Program-made: the position numbers and the translations under genes
Notes under the pieces: generated by a model
Told to the model about the DNA's origin: nothing
The model's database searches: none
The model's input: the letters and a program-made list of their open reading frames with translations, nothing else
In this document: positions 1 to 13,000 of the stretch, one piece after another
Layout of the letters: each line of letters opens with the position of its first letter
How positions within the stretch are numbered: position 1 is the first letter of the stretch
Source of the DNA: Sipunculus nudus
Taxonomy: Eukaryota > Annelida > Sipuncula > Golfingiida > Sipunculidae
Direction: 5' to 3'
NCBI GenBank assembly: GCA_026874595.1
Contig: CM049317.1
Coordinates: forward strand, 29,812,901 to 29,876,900
DNA: 64,000 nucleotides

Positions 1-840
1 ACTTCTGAGATATGAACAATTTTCACCCACAGCAAATGTACTAGGGATGCCATGGGAAAACGATAGCAGATGGCATCATCAGTCTTGAGTGTAAGTCTGA
101 GGGGTCCAAGATCTATGAATATGCAAAATTTCAGCTAAATACGTTGAACCCCTCCTGAGATTGAGGGTTGTTATATAAAAGAAACCAAGTTTGTACTGCA
201 CAACATTGTTACCTACAACTACATAGGTGAGGGAACAGGTATGCCAGGTTTTGGAAAGATCTGTCCAAGGGTCCTAAAGCAGACTCTGTTTTTGTGGATT
301 ATAACAAATAAATACTTAATGACATATTTTGGATAAAAGCAGAAAACACCATTACAGCCTGCTGAAAGTAGCTAAACAGGTGGCACCACCTGGAGGTCAA
401 AATCATTAAGCAGTCACATGATCAATATTCCTGTGAAATTTGAAACTGAAGGCTGCAGCAGTCCTAAGATATTTGGTAACAGACAATATATCATGTATAG
501 AAACACATCAAGTTCCGTAGATATGCCATCTTGAAAATCACTTGACAGAATTTATACTCAAATTATTCCTCTTCCTCTAAGGAACTATTGAATATGATAT
601 AAAAGCCAAAGTATTTATACTTTATGACATCTTGGAAAAAGCAGAAAAGACCATTACAACCTGTAGAAAGTAGGTAAACAGTAGGTCAAATTATTTAGCA
701 GTCACATGATGCAGTTCCTAAGATAGTTAGTAATAGAAAATACATCATGTATAGAAACAGATCAAGCTGTCAAATTTTGCAATCGACACAGTTTCATAGA
801 GACGCCATCTTGAAAATGAATTGACTGAATTTATACTAAA
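1..840. repeat. Left part of a modular repeat block with GGTGGCACCACC cores
   Basis: Diverged modules related to the 338-bp tandem units at 2298-3605: the motif CCTCTAAGGAACT at about 575, GGTGGCACCACCTGGAGGTC at 379, and paired CAGTCACATGAT and ACATCATGTATAGAAACA motifs. The array is interrupted at about 845 by an inserted element and resumes at 2298. No coding potential. Confidence 0.7.
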
Positions 841-844
841 ACTA

Positions 845-2297
845 GAATACGGGTAGTCGACAAGCGACTACGTGTATCCGCCAAAATCAGAGAAGGACGG
901 GTGAAGTGAGGCATGGATTAAGTGGCAAGGTGTTACATGTGTTAAATATTAGAATGGATCTCTGCCACATAAACATGATTGTAGGTGGCGCCACCTGTTA
1001 TTTGAACGAAAAAATATCCAAGATATATACACATGCAAAATTTCATATGGAAAAGTCAAACCACTGCAGAGATATGAGTGATTTTATCCCACAGCAGACA
1101 AACAGATGGACGCTGTGCAAAAATGGCTGCAGGTGGCGCCACCATTTTTGTTCATGTTATAAAGCTATCCAAGGGCTACATTTGTGTAAAAAAATTTTCT
1201 GATTGGTTGAATGAGTTCGGAGATATAAGCATGGATGTCTACAGCGTGAACGTGAATGTAGGTGGCGCCACCTGTCATAAAATCAAGAAAGCTATGCGGG
1301 ATGTATAAGCATGCTGAATTTCATGTAATTTGGTCAAACCACTGCAGAGATATGTGATTTTAACCAAAGGCAGACAAACAGATGGACGCTGTGCAAAAAT
1401 GGCTGCAGGTGGCGCCACCATTTTTGTGTATGTTATAAAGCTATCCAAGGGCTACATTTGTATATTTTTTTTTCCTGATTGATCAGACTGTTCACGAGAT
1501 ATAATTATTAATGTCTGCAGCGTGAACGTGAATGTAGGTGGCGCCATCTGTCACAAAATCGAGAAAGCTATCTGGGATGAATATGCATGCCGAATTTTAG
1601 GTGAATTAGTCAAACCACTGCAGAGATATGAGTGATTTTAACCCCAGGCAGATGAACAGATGGACACTGTGCAAACATGGTTGCAGGTGGCGCCACCTTT
1701 TTGTGTATGTTATAAAGCTATCCCAGGGCTACATTTGTGTAAAAAAATTTTCCGGATCGGTCAAACGGTTCCAGAGATATATGGGTTTATGTGTGGAGCG
1801 TTAACATGAATGTAGGTGGCGCCACCTGTCACAAAATCCAGAAAGCTATCTAGGATGTATATGCATGCCGAATTTTAGGTGAATTAGTCAAACCACTGCA
1901 GAGATATGAGTGATTTTAACCCCAGGCAGATGAACAGATGGACACTGTGCAAACATGGTTGCAGGTGGCGCCACCTTTTGTTGTGTATGTTATAAAGCTA
2001 TCCTAGGGCTACATTTGTGTAAATTTTTTTTCCGGATCGGTCAAAAGGTTCCGGAGATATATGGGTTTATGTGTGGAAACAGACGCACAAACGGACGCTG
2101 GGCAGAGACTAAAGGTCAGAGGTCAAGGTCACTTGGTTAGGCACTAGTTCACATGTGACCCGATAATTTGTGTAAGTTTCGGAAAAATCTGTCCAGTAGT
2201 CTCAGAGGAGTTCTCCGGAAACGAACGCGGCGGCGGCGGGGGCGGCGGAACCCGGTCAAAAACATAGTATCCGCAAAACTTCGTTTTGGCAGATACA
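845..2297. mobile_element. Non-autonomous element with hairpin ends and internal 250-300-bp direct repeats, copy 1
   Basis: Left end carries a small hairpin (GTAGTCG / CGACTAC) then TGTATCCGCCAAAAT; the right end carries a hairpin TATCCGCAAAAC / GTTTTGGCAGATA. The two ends therefore share an inverted TGTATCCGCCAAAA-type terminus. Inside are repeated modules, each with AGGTGGCGCCACCT (971, 1130, 1259, 1406, 1540, 1685, 1815, 1963). It interrupts a 338-bp tandem array. A sister copy is at 43331-44495. No transposase frame was seen, so any mobility would depend on proteins from elsewhere. Confidence 0.65.
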
Positions 2298-3605
2298 ATT
2301 ATTCCACTTCCTCTAAGGAACTGTTGACTATTATATGAAGGCCAAAATATTATAACTTTATGACTTATCTTGAAAGAAGTGGAAAGGAAAATTTTGTCCC
2401 ACAGAAAGTAGGTCAACACAGCTGGCGCCACCTGGAGGTCAAAATAATCTGGCAGCCACATTATCAATATTCCTGTGAAATTTGAAACTGAAGGCTGCAG
2501 CAGTTCCTAAACTATTTGGTAAAAGACAATACATCCTGTATGGAAACACATCAAGTTGCTAAATTTTTCACCCTCACAATTTGAAGTTCTGTAGAGATGC
2601 CATCTTGAAAATGATTTGACTGAATTTACACACAAATTATTCCCCTTCCTCTAAGGAACTGCTGACTATGACATGAAGGCCAAAATATTAATACTTTGTG
2701 ACTTATCTTGAAAGAAGTGGAAAAGATCATTTTTTCCCGCAGAAAGTAGGTCAACACAGGTGGCGCCACCTGGAGGTCAAAATCATTTAGCAGTCACATG
2801 ATCAATATTCCTGTGAAATTTGAAACTGAAGGCTGCAGCAGTTCCAAAGATATTTGGTAACAGACAATACATCATGTATAGAAACACATCAAGCTGTCAT
2901 ATTTTGCGATCGACAGAATCTGAAGTTACTTAGAGATGCCATCTTGAAAATGACTTGACTGAATTTATACTCAAACTATTCCCCTTCCTCTAAGGAACTG
3001 TTGGCTATGACATGAAGGCCAAAATATCAATACTTTGTGACTTATCTTGGAAGAAGTGGAAAAGACCATTTTATCCCGCAGAAAGTAGGTCAACACAGGT
3101 GGCGCCACCTGGAGGTCAAAATCATTTAGCAGTCACATGATTAATATTCCTGTGAAATTTGAAAATAAAGGCTGCAGCAGTTCCTAAGATATTTGGTAAC
3201 AGACAATACATCATGTATACATAGAAACACATCAAGCTGTCATATTTTGCGATCGACAGAATTTGAAGTTCCGTAGAGACGACATCTTGAATATGACTTG
3301 ACTGAATTTATACTCAAATTATTCCCCTTCCTCTAAGGAACTGTTGACTATGATATGAAGGCCAAAATGTTAATACTTTATGACTTATCTTGAAAGAAGT
3401 TGAAAAGACCATTTCATCTCCCAAAAAGTAGGTCAACACAGGTGGCGCCACCAAAAGCTTATTTTTGCATGTCCATCCCATGATCAGTAATTCTGCAAAG
3501 TTTCATGAAGGTAGCTGCTGTGGCTGTTGAGATATTTGGTAACAGACGGTGGACGGTGGACGGCGGACGCTGCGCCATGGCATAAGTTCACAGAGTGAAC
3601 TAAAA
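2298..3605. repeat. About 338-bp tandem modules with terminal palindrome and A-rich tail
   Basis: Starts of successive modules (ATTCC-CTTCCTCTAAGGAACTG) at 2301, 2639, 2978 and 3321, spacing 338, 339 and 343 bp. Each has one GGTGGCGCCACC palindrome. The last module ends with GGACGGTGGACGGCGGACG, the palindrome GTTCACAGAGTGAAC, then CTAAAAAAAAT. Open frames here are spurious. Confidence 0.8.
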
Positions 3606-4490
3606 AAAATACAGTTGGTGCCATCAGTCTTTAGGAACTGATGAAATTAACCATGATCAATGCAAGGCTAGAATCGTGGCAATGAAGGGGTTAGGAATTA
3701 AGACACGGGAGATTTGTATCAAATATTTTATTATTCTGGGGTGCACAAACAGGCACCATAACTCGGAAAAATATAGGTAACAGCGTCTTAATTTCAGGTG
3801 TATAAAGAGATCTGTCAATGACCTCTGTCAGTTTAAGTTAGTTAGTTGTTTTACGATTTGTTTGCTCTATATTTGCTATATATTCTCGGATTAGCTGTAT
3901 CTTTGAATGAGTTGAAAGTAGACCAGTCAGGGTCATTGTCGTGAGACAATAGGGGAATTCAGAGCAGTCACTGAGTGCGCCGCTTTGAGGTATGCCATTG
4001 TACTAAGGGTATTGTTCCCTGCCTATTTAGTATTCAGAGCGCTTATGAATATAGATGAGCCTTAGCAGCAAAGCAGTCCCAGGCATTGTATTGGACTTCT
4101 GAATATAGATGTGCTTCAGGGTAGAAGTGCATTTAAGAGTGCCACATACTCAGTGAAGACACACAGTCTGGGAGTCTTCGGTGTCCAGAAGCCAGCTGGC
4201 CGCCAGCATGGGCCCATTGCCTGCAGTGGGGGTCCAGTGCCGCCTGTTGGGGTCCAGTGCCGCCTGTTGGGGTCCAGTGCCGGTAGTCGGATTACAGTTT
4301 TGCTAGTTTAGGACGTCTAGAGACTGTTTAATCAGACTCTGTATTTAATGAGTTTTTTTGAGTGTGCAGCCAATGTATTTCATGTAAGGCGTAATAGGCA
4401 GGGAACCCTATTTTTGTAGGTGGTTTTGAATTCTGTAATTTTATTTTAATATATTCTTTGCTGTTTAGCCACTTCCTTGTGTTTTGTTGA
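3606..4490. other. Unassigned intergenic sequence, possibly LTR-like remnant
   Basis: No gene recognised. Contains three tandem copies of a 20-bp unit (TTGGGGTCCAGTGCCGCCTG) around 4228-4287. The GC-richer composition and promoter-like mix recall a solo LTR, but no matching partner LTR or target duplication was found. A 66-codon frame here is not convincing. Confidence 0.3.
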
Positions 4491-6987
4491 GTACTTTTTA
4501 TAATGGATGATACAGACAGCTTGCAATCTGGTTACACACATAAAGGCTCTCCTCCCAATTTAATGAAAGAACATTACTGCCAACCACAAGGACCTATTTT
4601 AGGTCCCTTAAAACGGACATAATGTAAAGCGTGAACGATGTGTTTTCCATGATGGGAAAACTGTAGGACACAATGAAAACATGTTATTTTATGAGATTCA
4701 ATGTGTATGTAAGCACTGTTCTGTAACTCATAATAGAACTGAAGCCATATTAATTCTCTTTCGCAATAATCATACCAGCTGGGTTAATTTACACTGACGT
4801 CATTGAGACAATTTTCACAGGATTTGAATTTAAAGGTTCACTTATTTATGTCACCCAATCAGGAATCCATCTTGTGACAAAATGGTACAGTCACTTTATG
4901 GATATGTATCTATGATGTCATATCTCTTGATCCAAACTTTCTGTAGTGTGCTCTTTAAGAGAGAGATGGACCATCTCTAGCTGGCACTAAAAGGCCTCAG
5001 ACTGGCCAAGCTCTCTATGAATTATGCTGTTGAAGACAGACTTCCTATCATCACATTATATGTCTTGGAACATTTTCAGTCACATTCATCAAAAACTGTG
5101 ATATAAACAGAAGGACAATTCCCCATTCTTCCTACAATATATCATAACGGTCCAGCTTATATCAATAATATAATAGCAGCAATATCTGTTGTTCTTTAGG
5201 CTGTTATTACTGTCACCAAGGCTAGGATAGAGGCAACACAAATAAAAAAATGTTAATGATGTATTCATCATTACATTTGAAAAAAACACAAAAACTATGA
5301 GATTCATACATCATATCATGTCACAGCATTAATTATACTTCAAAATCACCAACTCACATACTTTATTCAATACAGCTTGTTTTTTCAAGTAACAGGAATA
5401 ATGCAACTCACCCTAGTGACAAACTCCATGGACGGATTTTTGTTTATTCCCTTAACATGACAACATTGACAATAACAAAATATCAAATAAACTGCAACAA
5501 TATCAAATATCACATCTTAAAATTATGTACTACAACAATAAAAGTGCATATTAGAAAATGCATTACCCTTCTGTACTATGACTTACTGGTCCTATGGTCA
5601 TATTATAATATACAAAAATTTTGGACAAAACTAAATCACACTTTGCAAGACCATTTTAGGTTCACATATACAAATAAGACCATGGCAGAAAAACTGATAA
5701 GAGGGCAGAAAACATTTTTATATTAGCACATGTGTTTGTATAAACTAGTAATCACCCATGCTGAGTGAAATATGTGCCATGGCTCAGTGAACTCAATGTT
5801 TCATCAAGGGTCATCTCTGCCTTCCAGAACAGAGGCCACCCCATGCTTTAATCAGGTCACATATGTGTATGCACAGGGAACTTCCACTACCTTACGAAAT
5901 GGTTATCCTCTAATATAATTAAGGTACAACAGTCTTTCGCTTTGTCAGTACAAACAAATCGGCCCATCTCAAAATGATTAAGTGTCCCTTAATTAACAAA
6001 TACATTACAGTGAACTAGACTACCTTCAAAATTTTTTATTTGATGTGTTGTAATGCTTCACCATTGCATCTTTTTTATTAAAGTTGTTTAAGACAAACAA
6101 ACAGCAGAAAAAACATTACCTCCTGGCCAAGGTAAAACAAGTGTGACTTTTTTTTCACTTTTACTTGCAGGTCCTTTCATATAAGCCCTGTTGAATTTAA
6201 CCATAAACATCTCCTAAAAATCGAGGCAATCTTTTCTTATTTAAAAAGTAGACTCAAGGAGAAGATGGAACACTTGGAACACTGTACTGTGATATGTGGC
6301 ATTTTAATGGATAAGACACATCCTTACCCCAAATTGCAAATATTAAAATAACAAGTTTCATTTTACTCCAGTTTTTATGGTTATATATCAGTGCCAGATT
6401 TAGACTTGTGAGGCCCAAAGCTACAAACAGAACAGAGGTATCTTGTTTAAAGTTACACCAGATTGTGTTATAAAAATGCATACCTAAAGCTCAATTTGTA
6501 TCATACAAAAAAAAATGAAAATGCCTTTCAATTCTTTAATTAAAGATAAGGTTCTGAAAGTGAAAAATAACAACTACTTTTATAGAAATCCATGCATTAT
6601 TTTTTATAAATAGAAACACAAAGCTTTCCAAATATGTCCATAGATAAAGTATGCCTTATATACAATGCACGCTTTATATAGTGTAATATAACAACAGAAA
6701 CTTTATGGAAACTTTATGAGGACCCTGAAGATTGTGAGGCTCTGGGCTGAAATAAATTCAATTTATGCCTAAATCTTGCATAATGTCATAATATAACAAT
6801 ATATTGAGATACAGGTCACAGTCTCTTTGTGGGACAGAAGGCCTGGTACACTGAGATCCATTAGGTCACCATGAGACCTGAGTACCATAATTTGTTTACA
6901 AGTAAAGCATCACTGAAGCTTGTGAAGTTGTGGTGCTGTGGTCATCAATGACTGCATTCTGGCTCCCCCTGCTAGTGAATCAGTGTA
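4491..6987. other. 3' flank and probable 3' UTR of TTC21B
   Basis: AT-rich sequence with no recognisable coding exon, repeat array or RNA gene. The part next to 6988 is presumably TTC21B 3' UTR, down to one of the candidate polyadenylation signals near 6040-6540. Short open frames (for example 5457-5726) look random. Confidence 0.5.
6035..6079 (-). terminator. Candidate TTC21B polyadenylation signals
   Basis: Two AATAAA hexamers on the minus strand (6079-6074 and 6040-6035) lie about 910-950 nt beyond the stop codon. Weaker ATTAAA variants are at 6540-6535 and 6308-6303. Which one is used cannot be told from sequence alone. Confidence 0.3.
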
Positions 6988-7065
6988 CTACACCCTGAGG
7001 CTGGCCCGTGCTTTCTCTAACACCTCCTTCCTGATCTTGGGATAGTTTGGATGATTCTGAAGAAT
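6988..7065 (-). CDS. TTC21B: TTC21B terminal coding exon 36 (residues 1296-1320 and stop)
   Basis: Encodes [20 protein letters not shown] then ASLRV and TAG at 6990-6988, matching the family C-terminus ([20 protein letters not shown]). The acceptor (GGATTTTAAG) is only 32 nt from the minisatellite in the preceding intron. Confidence 0.96.
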   Translation of the reverse strand: MLQNHPNYPKIRKEVLEKARASLRV

Positions 7066-10000
7066 CTTAAAATCCAAACAAGAAAACTAGATTAAATGAA
7101 AATATAAAATAGAATTATGTATTGTCCTTGCATTTACCATAAGAATATAAAATAGAAATATGTATTGTCCTTGCATTTACCATAAGAATATAAAATAGAA
7201 ATATGTATTGTCCTTGCATTTACCATAAGAATATAAAATAGAAATATGTATTGTCCTTGCATTTACCATAAGAATATAAAATAAAATATGTATTGTCCTT
7301 GCATTTACCATAAGAATATAAAATAGAAATATGTATTGTCCTTGCATTTACCATAAGAATATAAAATAGAAATATGTATTGTCCTTGCATTTACCATAAG
7401 AATATAAAATAGAAATATGTATTGTCCTTGCATTTACCATAAGAATATAAAATAGAAATATGTATTGTCCTTGCATTTACCATAAGAATATAAAATAGAA
7501 ATATGTATTGTCCTTGCATTTACCATAAGAATATAAAATAGAAATATGTATTGTCCTTGCATTTACCATAAGAATATAAAATAGAAATATGTATTGTCCT
7601 TGCATTTACCATAAGAATATAAAATAGAAATATGTATTGTCCTTGCATTTACCATAAGAATATAAAATAGAAATATGTATTGTCCTTGCATTTACCATAA
7701 GAATATAAAATAGAAATATGTATTGTCCTTGCATTTACCATAAGAATATAAAATAGAAATATGTATTGTCCTTGCATTTACCATAAGAATATAAAATAGA
7801 AATATGTATTGTCCTTGCATTTACCATAAGAATATAAAATAGAAATATGTATTGTCCTTGCATTTACCATAAGAATATAAAATAGAAATATGTATTGTCC
7901 TTGCATTTACCATAAGAATATAAAATAGAAATATGTATTGTCCTTGCATTTACCATAAGAATATAAAATAGAAATATGTATTGTCCTTGCATTTACCATA
8001 AGAATATAAAATAGAAATATGTATTGTCCTTGCATTTACCATAAGAATATAAAATAGAAATATGTATTGTCCTTGCATTTACCATAAGAATATAAAATAG
8101 AAATATGTATTGTCCTTGCATTTACCATAAGAATATAAAATAGAAATATGTATTGTCCTTGCATTTACCATAAGAATATAAAATAGAAATATGTATTGTC
8201 CTTGCATTTACCATAAGAATATAAAATAGAAATATGTATTGTCCTTGCATTTACCATAAGAATATAAAATAGAAATATGTATTGTCCTTGCATTTACCAT
8301 AAGAATATAAAATAGAAATATGTATTGTCCTTGCATTTACCATAAGAATATAAAATAGAAATATGTATTGTCCTTGCATTTACCATAAGAATATAAAATA
8401 GAAATATGTATTGTCCTTGCATTTACCATAAGAATATAAAATAGAAATATGTATTGTCCTTGCATTTACCATAAGAATATAAAATAGAAATATGTATTGT
8501 CCTTGCATTTACCATAAGAATATAAAATAGAAATATGTATTGTCCTTGCATTTACCATAAGAATATAAAATAGAAATATGTATTGTCCTTGCATTTACCA
8601 TAAGAATATAAAATAGAATTATGTATTGTCCTTGCATTTACCATAAGAATATAAAATAGAAATATGTATTGTCCTTGCATTTACCATAAGAATATAAAAT
8701 AGAAATATGTATTGTCCTTGCATTTACCATAAGAATATAAAATAGAAATATGTATTGTTCTTGCATTTACCATAAGAATATAAAATAGAAATATGTATTG
8801 TCCTTGCATTTACCATAAGAATGTTCAGCCTTCCGTTTAGTGAGTGAAGTGATGGTACTTTAAATTAATTACTTGACTTAATAAATAATTATTCAGATGG
8901 ATACTGTGGTTGGCTCAATATCTGCGTGACTAAATATTCACAATTTTCGTTTCTTCAGAGTTTCACTAGGGTTTCATTTTTGCAAGTTACAATACAGTAA
9001 CTGACACAATATACATAATCATGATATCAGTTACCTTATTTGCACAATATACATAATCATTATGATATCAATTACCTAATCTGCAGGATGGTAGTAGGAA
9101 CTAAGAGAGCATCAAACAGATTTAAATTCTTTCAGCAATTGTGGGAAATATATAAAAGAATTGATATTATTTAAATTATCAATCTTTAAATAGCATTCAT
9201 ACAAGCCATGGAGTTCAATGCCTTGACAAAAATGTTCCATTGCAATATATGTGGTATTAAAGGTTAAACACAATAGGTAAAATCATCACTACTTACATGG
9301 TGGCATATATCAATTGCATCCACAAATCGCCTCGCCTTCAAATAATTAAATGCCAGTTTGTATCCTGAAAAGACAAAAAGTTAATAACTTTACCACAGAG
9401 ACCATCAGAAAAGTATCAAAAAACAATCCTGTACCATAACATTTATATTTCATTACCATTATTATGAGTACTTAACTGTAAATTATGGGTAAAATTTCTC
9501 TGCATTCATTTCTCTTATATTCGGCTGTTATGTTCAGTTGTTTTTTATAACCATCAGATATCACATGGTGAAGGCAATCAGTATACCATATTATGCCACA
9601 TATATACAAATAAATATACACTTAAACCCAGCAATTCAACTGCTCTTTCTATAAAACTTATGTGATATCTGGCTTCCTCTCTAAACGTATTAATTCATGA
9701 ACAGAGCCATCACTTATATACCAATTATTTTTATTGTCAATTTTACACTGGGCATATTTCTTTATAATTTTATATCAAAACAACAACAACCCTTACTTAT
9801 ATTAGAGTTATTATAGTTGGTGATTTTTACATTGGTTCACCACTCTCTATATAATGTTAAGGCATGACAGTCAGGACCCTTATTTATATTAGGAATATTA
9901 TGGTTGTTGAATTTGATATTGGCTCAACATTTTTATATAATGTTTTGCCACAACAGCAAGGCCCCTTACCTATATTAGGGTTATTTTTGTTTCCATATTT

Positions 10001-13000
10001 CCAAGCGAGTTCATAGTTTTGTGCCGCATCTTTGTATGATTGTTCCTTTTCCATGATATATCCCCTATACTCGTAGGCCTTGCAACAGGACTGTAAATAA
10101 AAAAAGCATACATTCTGGATTGAACACTGGCATAATTAACACATTTAATGTATTACATATCAATACAAAGTTTTAAGAAATACTGAACACTAGTACAACT
10201 GAATCTACAAAACATGATTAACACATTCCTATAAAGGAAAACAGTTCGAAATTAAAAATATTTAACAAGAGCACCACAAACCTATATTATACACCCATAG
10301 TGTATCAGGTGACCTGTGACTTCATTAAATATGCATGGATTTGGATAAGAAGATATTTCCGGCGAGAAACTTTATTGGTAAATATGTATAAAGAGTTACA
10401 TGAAAATCCACAGGATTTTTGTTAAGTCCTGAAGGTGCTTCCAAAGTGTAGTGACCTCTGATCTCATTTATTTTTATATGTGGATTTAGCTGGAAATCAA
10501 ACTTAGGTGAGATATTTCATTGATTAATATTTCTGATGAGTTTTATCAAAATCCTTCATATTCTTCTTAAGTTATCATGGCGACAACACAAAGAAGATAT
10601 CATTATGACACTACAAAGCAGCTTGGTAACGTCTGACCTCATTAAACCTGCGTGAAATGTGCTGAGAATTTAACTGAGGTAAAAAAACTCTATTGGTAAA
10701 TATGTATACAAGTTTCATGTAAAAACCATAGGATTTTTGTTTAGTCACCACAGTGCCTATAAAGTCAGGTGACCTCTGACCTCATTAAATATATATGGAT
10801 TTTGCTGGAAATCAAACTTAGGTGAGATATTTCATTGATTAACATTTCTGAGGAGTTTTATTAAAATCCTTCATAAGTTATCGTGGCGACAGTTCAAAGT
10901 AGCCTAGGGACATATCATCATATTTAATATGCATGGATTTTGCCGATAATTGAACTTGGGGTTGATATGGTGGTAAGTAGTTATGTTGAGTTTGGTGAAA
11001 ATCTATCAAGCCCCGGAAAAAAAAATCATGGTGACACTAAAAGTTAATGGACTGAAAGTGGGTATACCATAATACTCCTATCATATGACAGGCATATATA
11101 AATGAATATGATATTTCAGCACATAATGACATACAAATCACAATTATTTTCTTTAAATCGAGCTGGAAAATAATGTATTATATCTATATAATGACTGACT
11201 TACCTTATTATGCTGCAGACATCGTTTCAAGAGCTCCGTGGCCATATCATACTTCCCTGACTGAAATAAATAGTCAATACAATAAGTAACACCAGCACCA
11301 TCAAGTGGCAGTAATATTTATTATCTCCTGCTACCAGTTCATTTTGGCTGAATACAAAAGTGTGAAACAACTCAAACTTACAGGCTCAAATATCCCTTTT
11401 TACACTGTTTTATATATTGTTTTGGTTCTGTGTTTATTTCCATGGTGTATAGACATAAGGAAATGGCTTATGAATAATTCAGGCAGGAAGTAATTTATTT
11501 TCAAGACTGTATTTCATGCATATCCTGCATGCCTAGTAAAAGAATGGGCACATTTAATGTCCAGTTTGAAGTCAGTGACATCAGTCATACAAAATAAATC
11601 TGACAAAACTTGCCTGTGCCGGTATAGTTAAGGTCACTCATGGTCACAGCACAATTTCATTTAAACCTAACCCTATACATTTATGTATGCTTAAATGTAA
11701 CAAGAAATCCTTCAATAACATTTCCTGATGATCCCAATTAAATTATTTAATGTACCATATCAAAGACTGTGGGCCTTTATCACATGTAACTATATCACTG
11801 CACTCTTAGTTTGTGACAAAAACATTAAAGGTCTTGTTCCTGTTTATCACTACTTTGTCTTGTGTTATCTTACTACTGTATCAAATGAAGATGTCTTGTG
11901 TTATCTTATATACTGTGCCTGATTGAAGATGCCTTATGTTTTCTTATCTATTATATCTGAATGAAGATGCCTTGTTATCTTATCTACTGTGCCTGAATGA
12001 AGATGTCTTGTGTTATCTACTGTACACAGACGTCTTGTATTATTATATCTACTGTACCTGAATGAAGATGTCAGCCAAAAGCAGCCAGCTCTTTTCTAGG
12101 TCTTCTGCATCCTGAAACAAAAGTCTCCTTAATTACAAAATTTTTAGATGAAGTTCTGTACCTGCATCTTTTGTCTAGGGGTTGAGTGCAGGACTCAAAG
12201 GAAGGAATTCGTGATTAAAAATCTATACTTAGGATCACTGAGATTTTTCAATTTCATCCTCCACCAAGGGTTAGTGTTCTGCTGGCTTAACAGGAAGGCT
12301 GTGCCCTACAGACATGTATCACTCACAAATGGGGGGGGGGGGGGAGGGGCGTCATCCTCAGTATTATAACCCAGCAGTGGAGATGATTACAGGACCTGCA
12401 CGTGATGTAGATACAAGCCCCGGGTGACACCACTCACACATAAAATGACAGGAGGTGAGCTTTACCTACCTGTCATGCAGTCCCAAACCGAAATGGAAAT
12501 CTGAAGATGTACTTAGCTTAGGTTTATAATAATAGTATTGCTGTAACTGGCATTTTTGGGGAGCATATATGTAACAATTATCTTCTATGTTTAGGTCCAG
12601 TCAGCCGTGACCTCACAATGCAAGCCATACTTGGGAATGTATTGCTAGGGGATCTAACCTGTTGCATGGATATCATGGTAAACAGCTGCTAATCATAACA
12701 TTAGACCATGAATGATTAATAAACATAAAAGAATACATGTAAACTCAAAAACCAAATTGTAAAACTCTATTGTAATGGGTCATTTCCTGTATTGTGTACA
12801 AGTTGGCTGCCCTCCATTAATCTGTGCAAGCAATGCTTGTATTCATGTGGTCAGAAATTGATCAAATTAGCAGGGGGATTTACCAATATGCTGGGCTAAA
12901 ATGAATGTTTCTTGCACATAGTAGGTGTTGCTAGAAAATATACTGTGAAAGCTAATGATTTGCCTGGTTCATGTCAAGTGACCAAGTTCGTGTAGGCCAT

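Noticed and set aside
2144-2467. 107-codon minus-strand frame with a proline run
   Set aside because: It crosses the GGC-rich tract and the end of a repeat element; not conserved in the sister copy at 43331-44495.
3606-4490. Solo LTR
   Set aside because: Composition is suggestive but no second LTR, primer-binding site or target duplication could be found; kept only as unassigned.
7098-8822. Regular array resembling a CRISPR
   Set aside because: Units are adjacent identical 43-mers with no variable spacers, inside an animal intron; it is a minisatellite.
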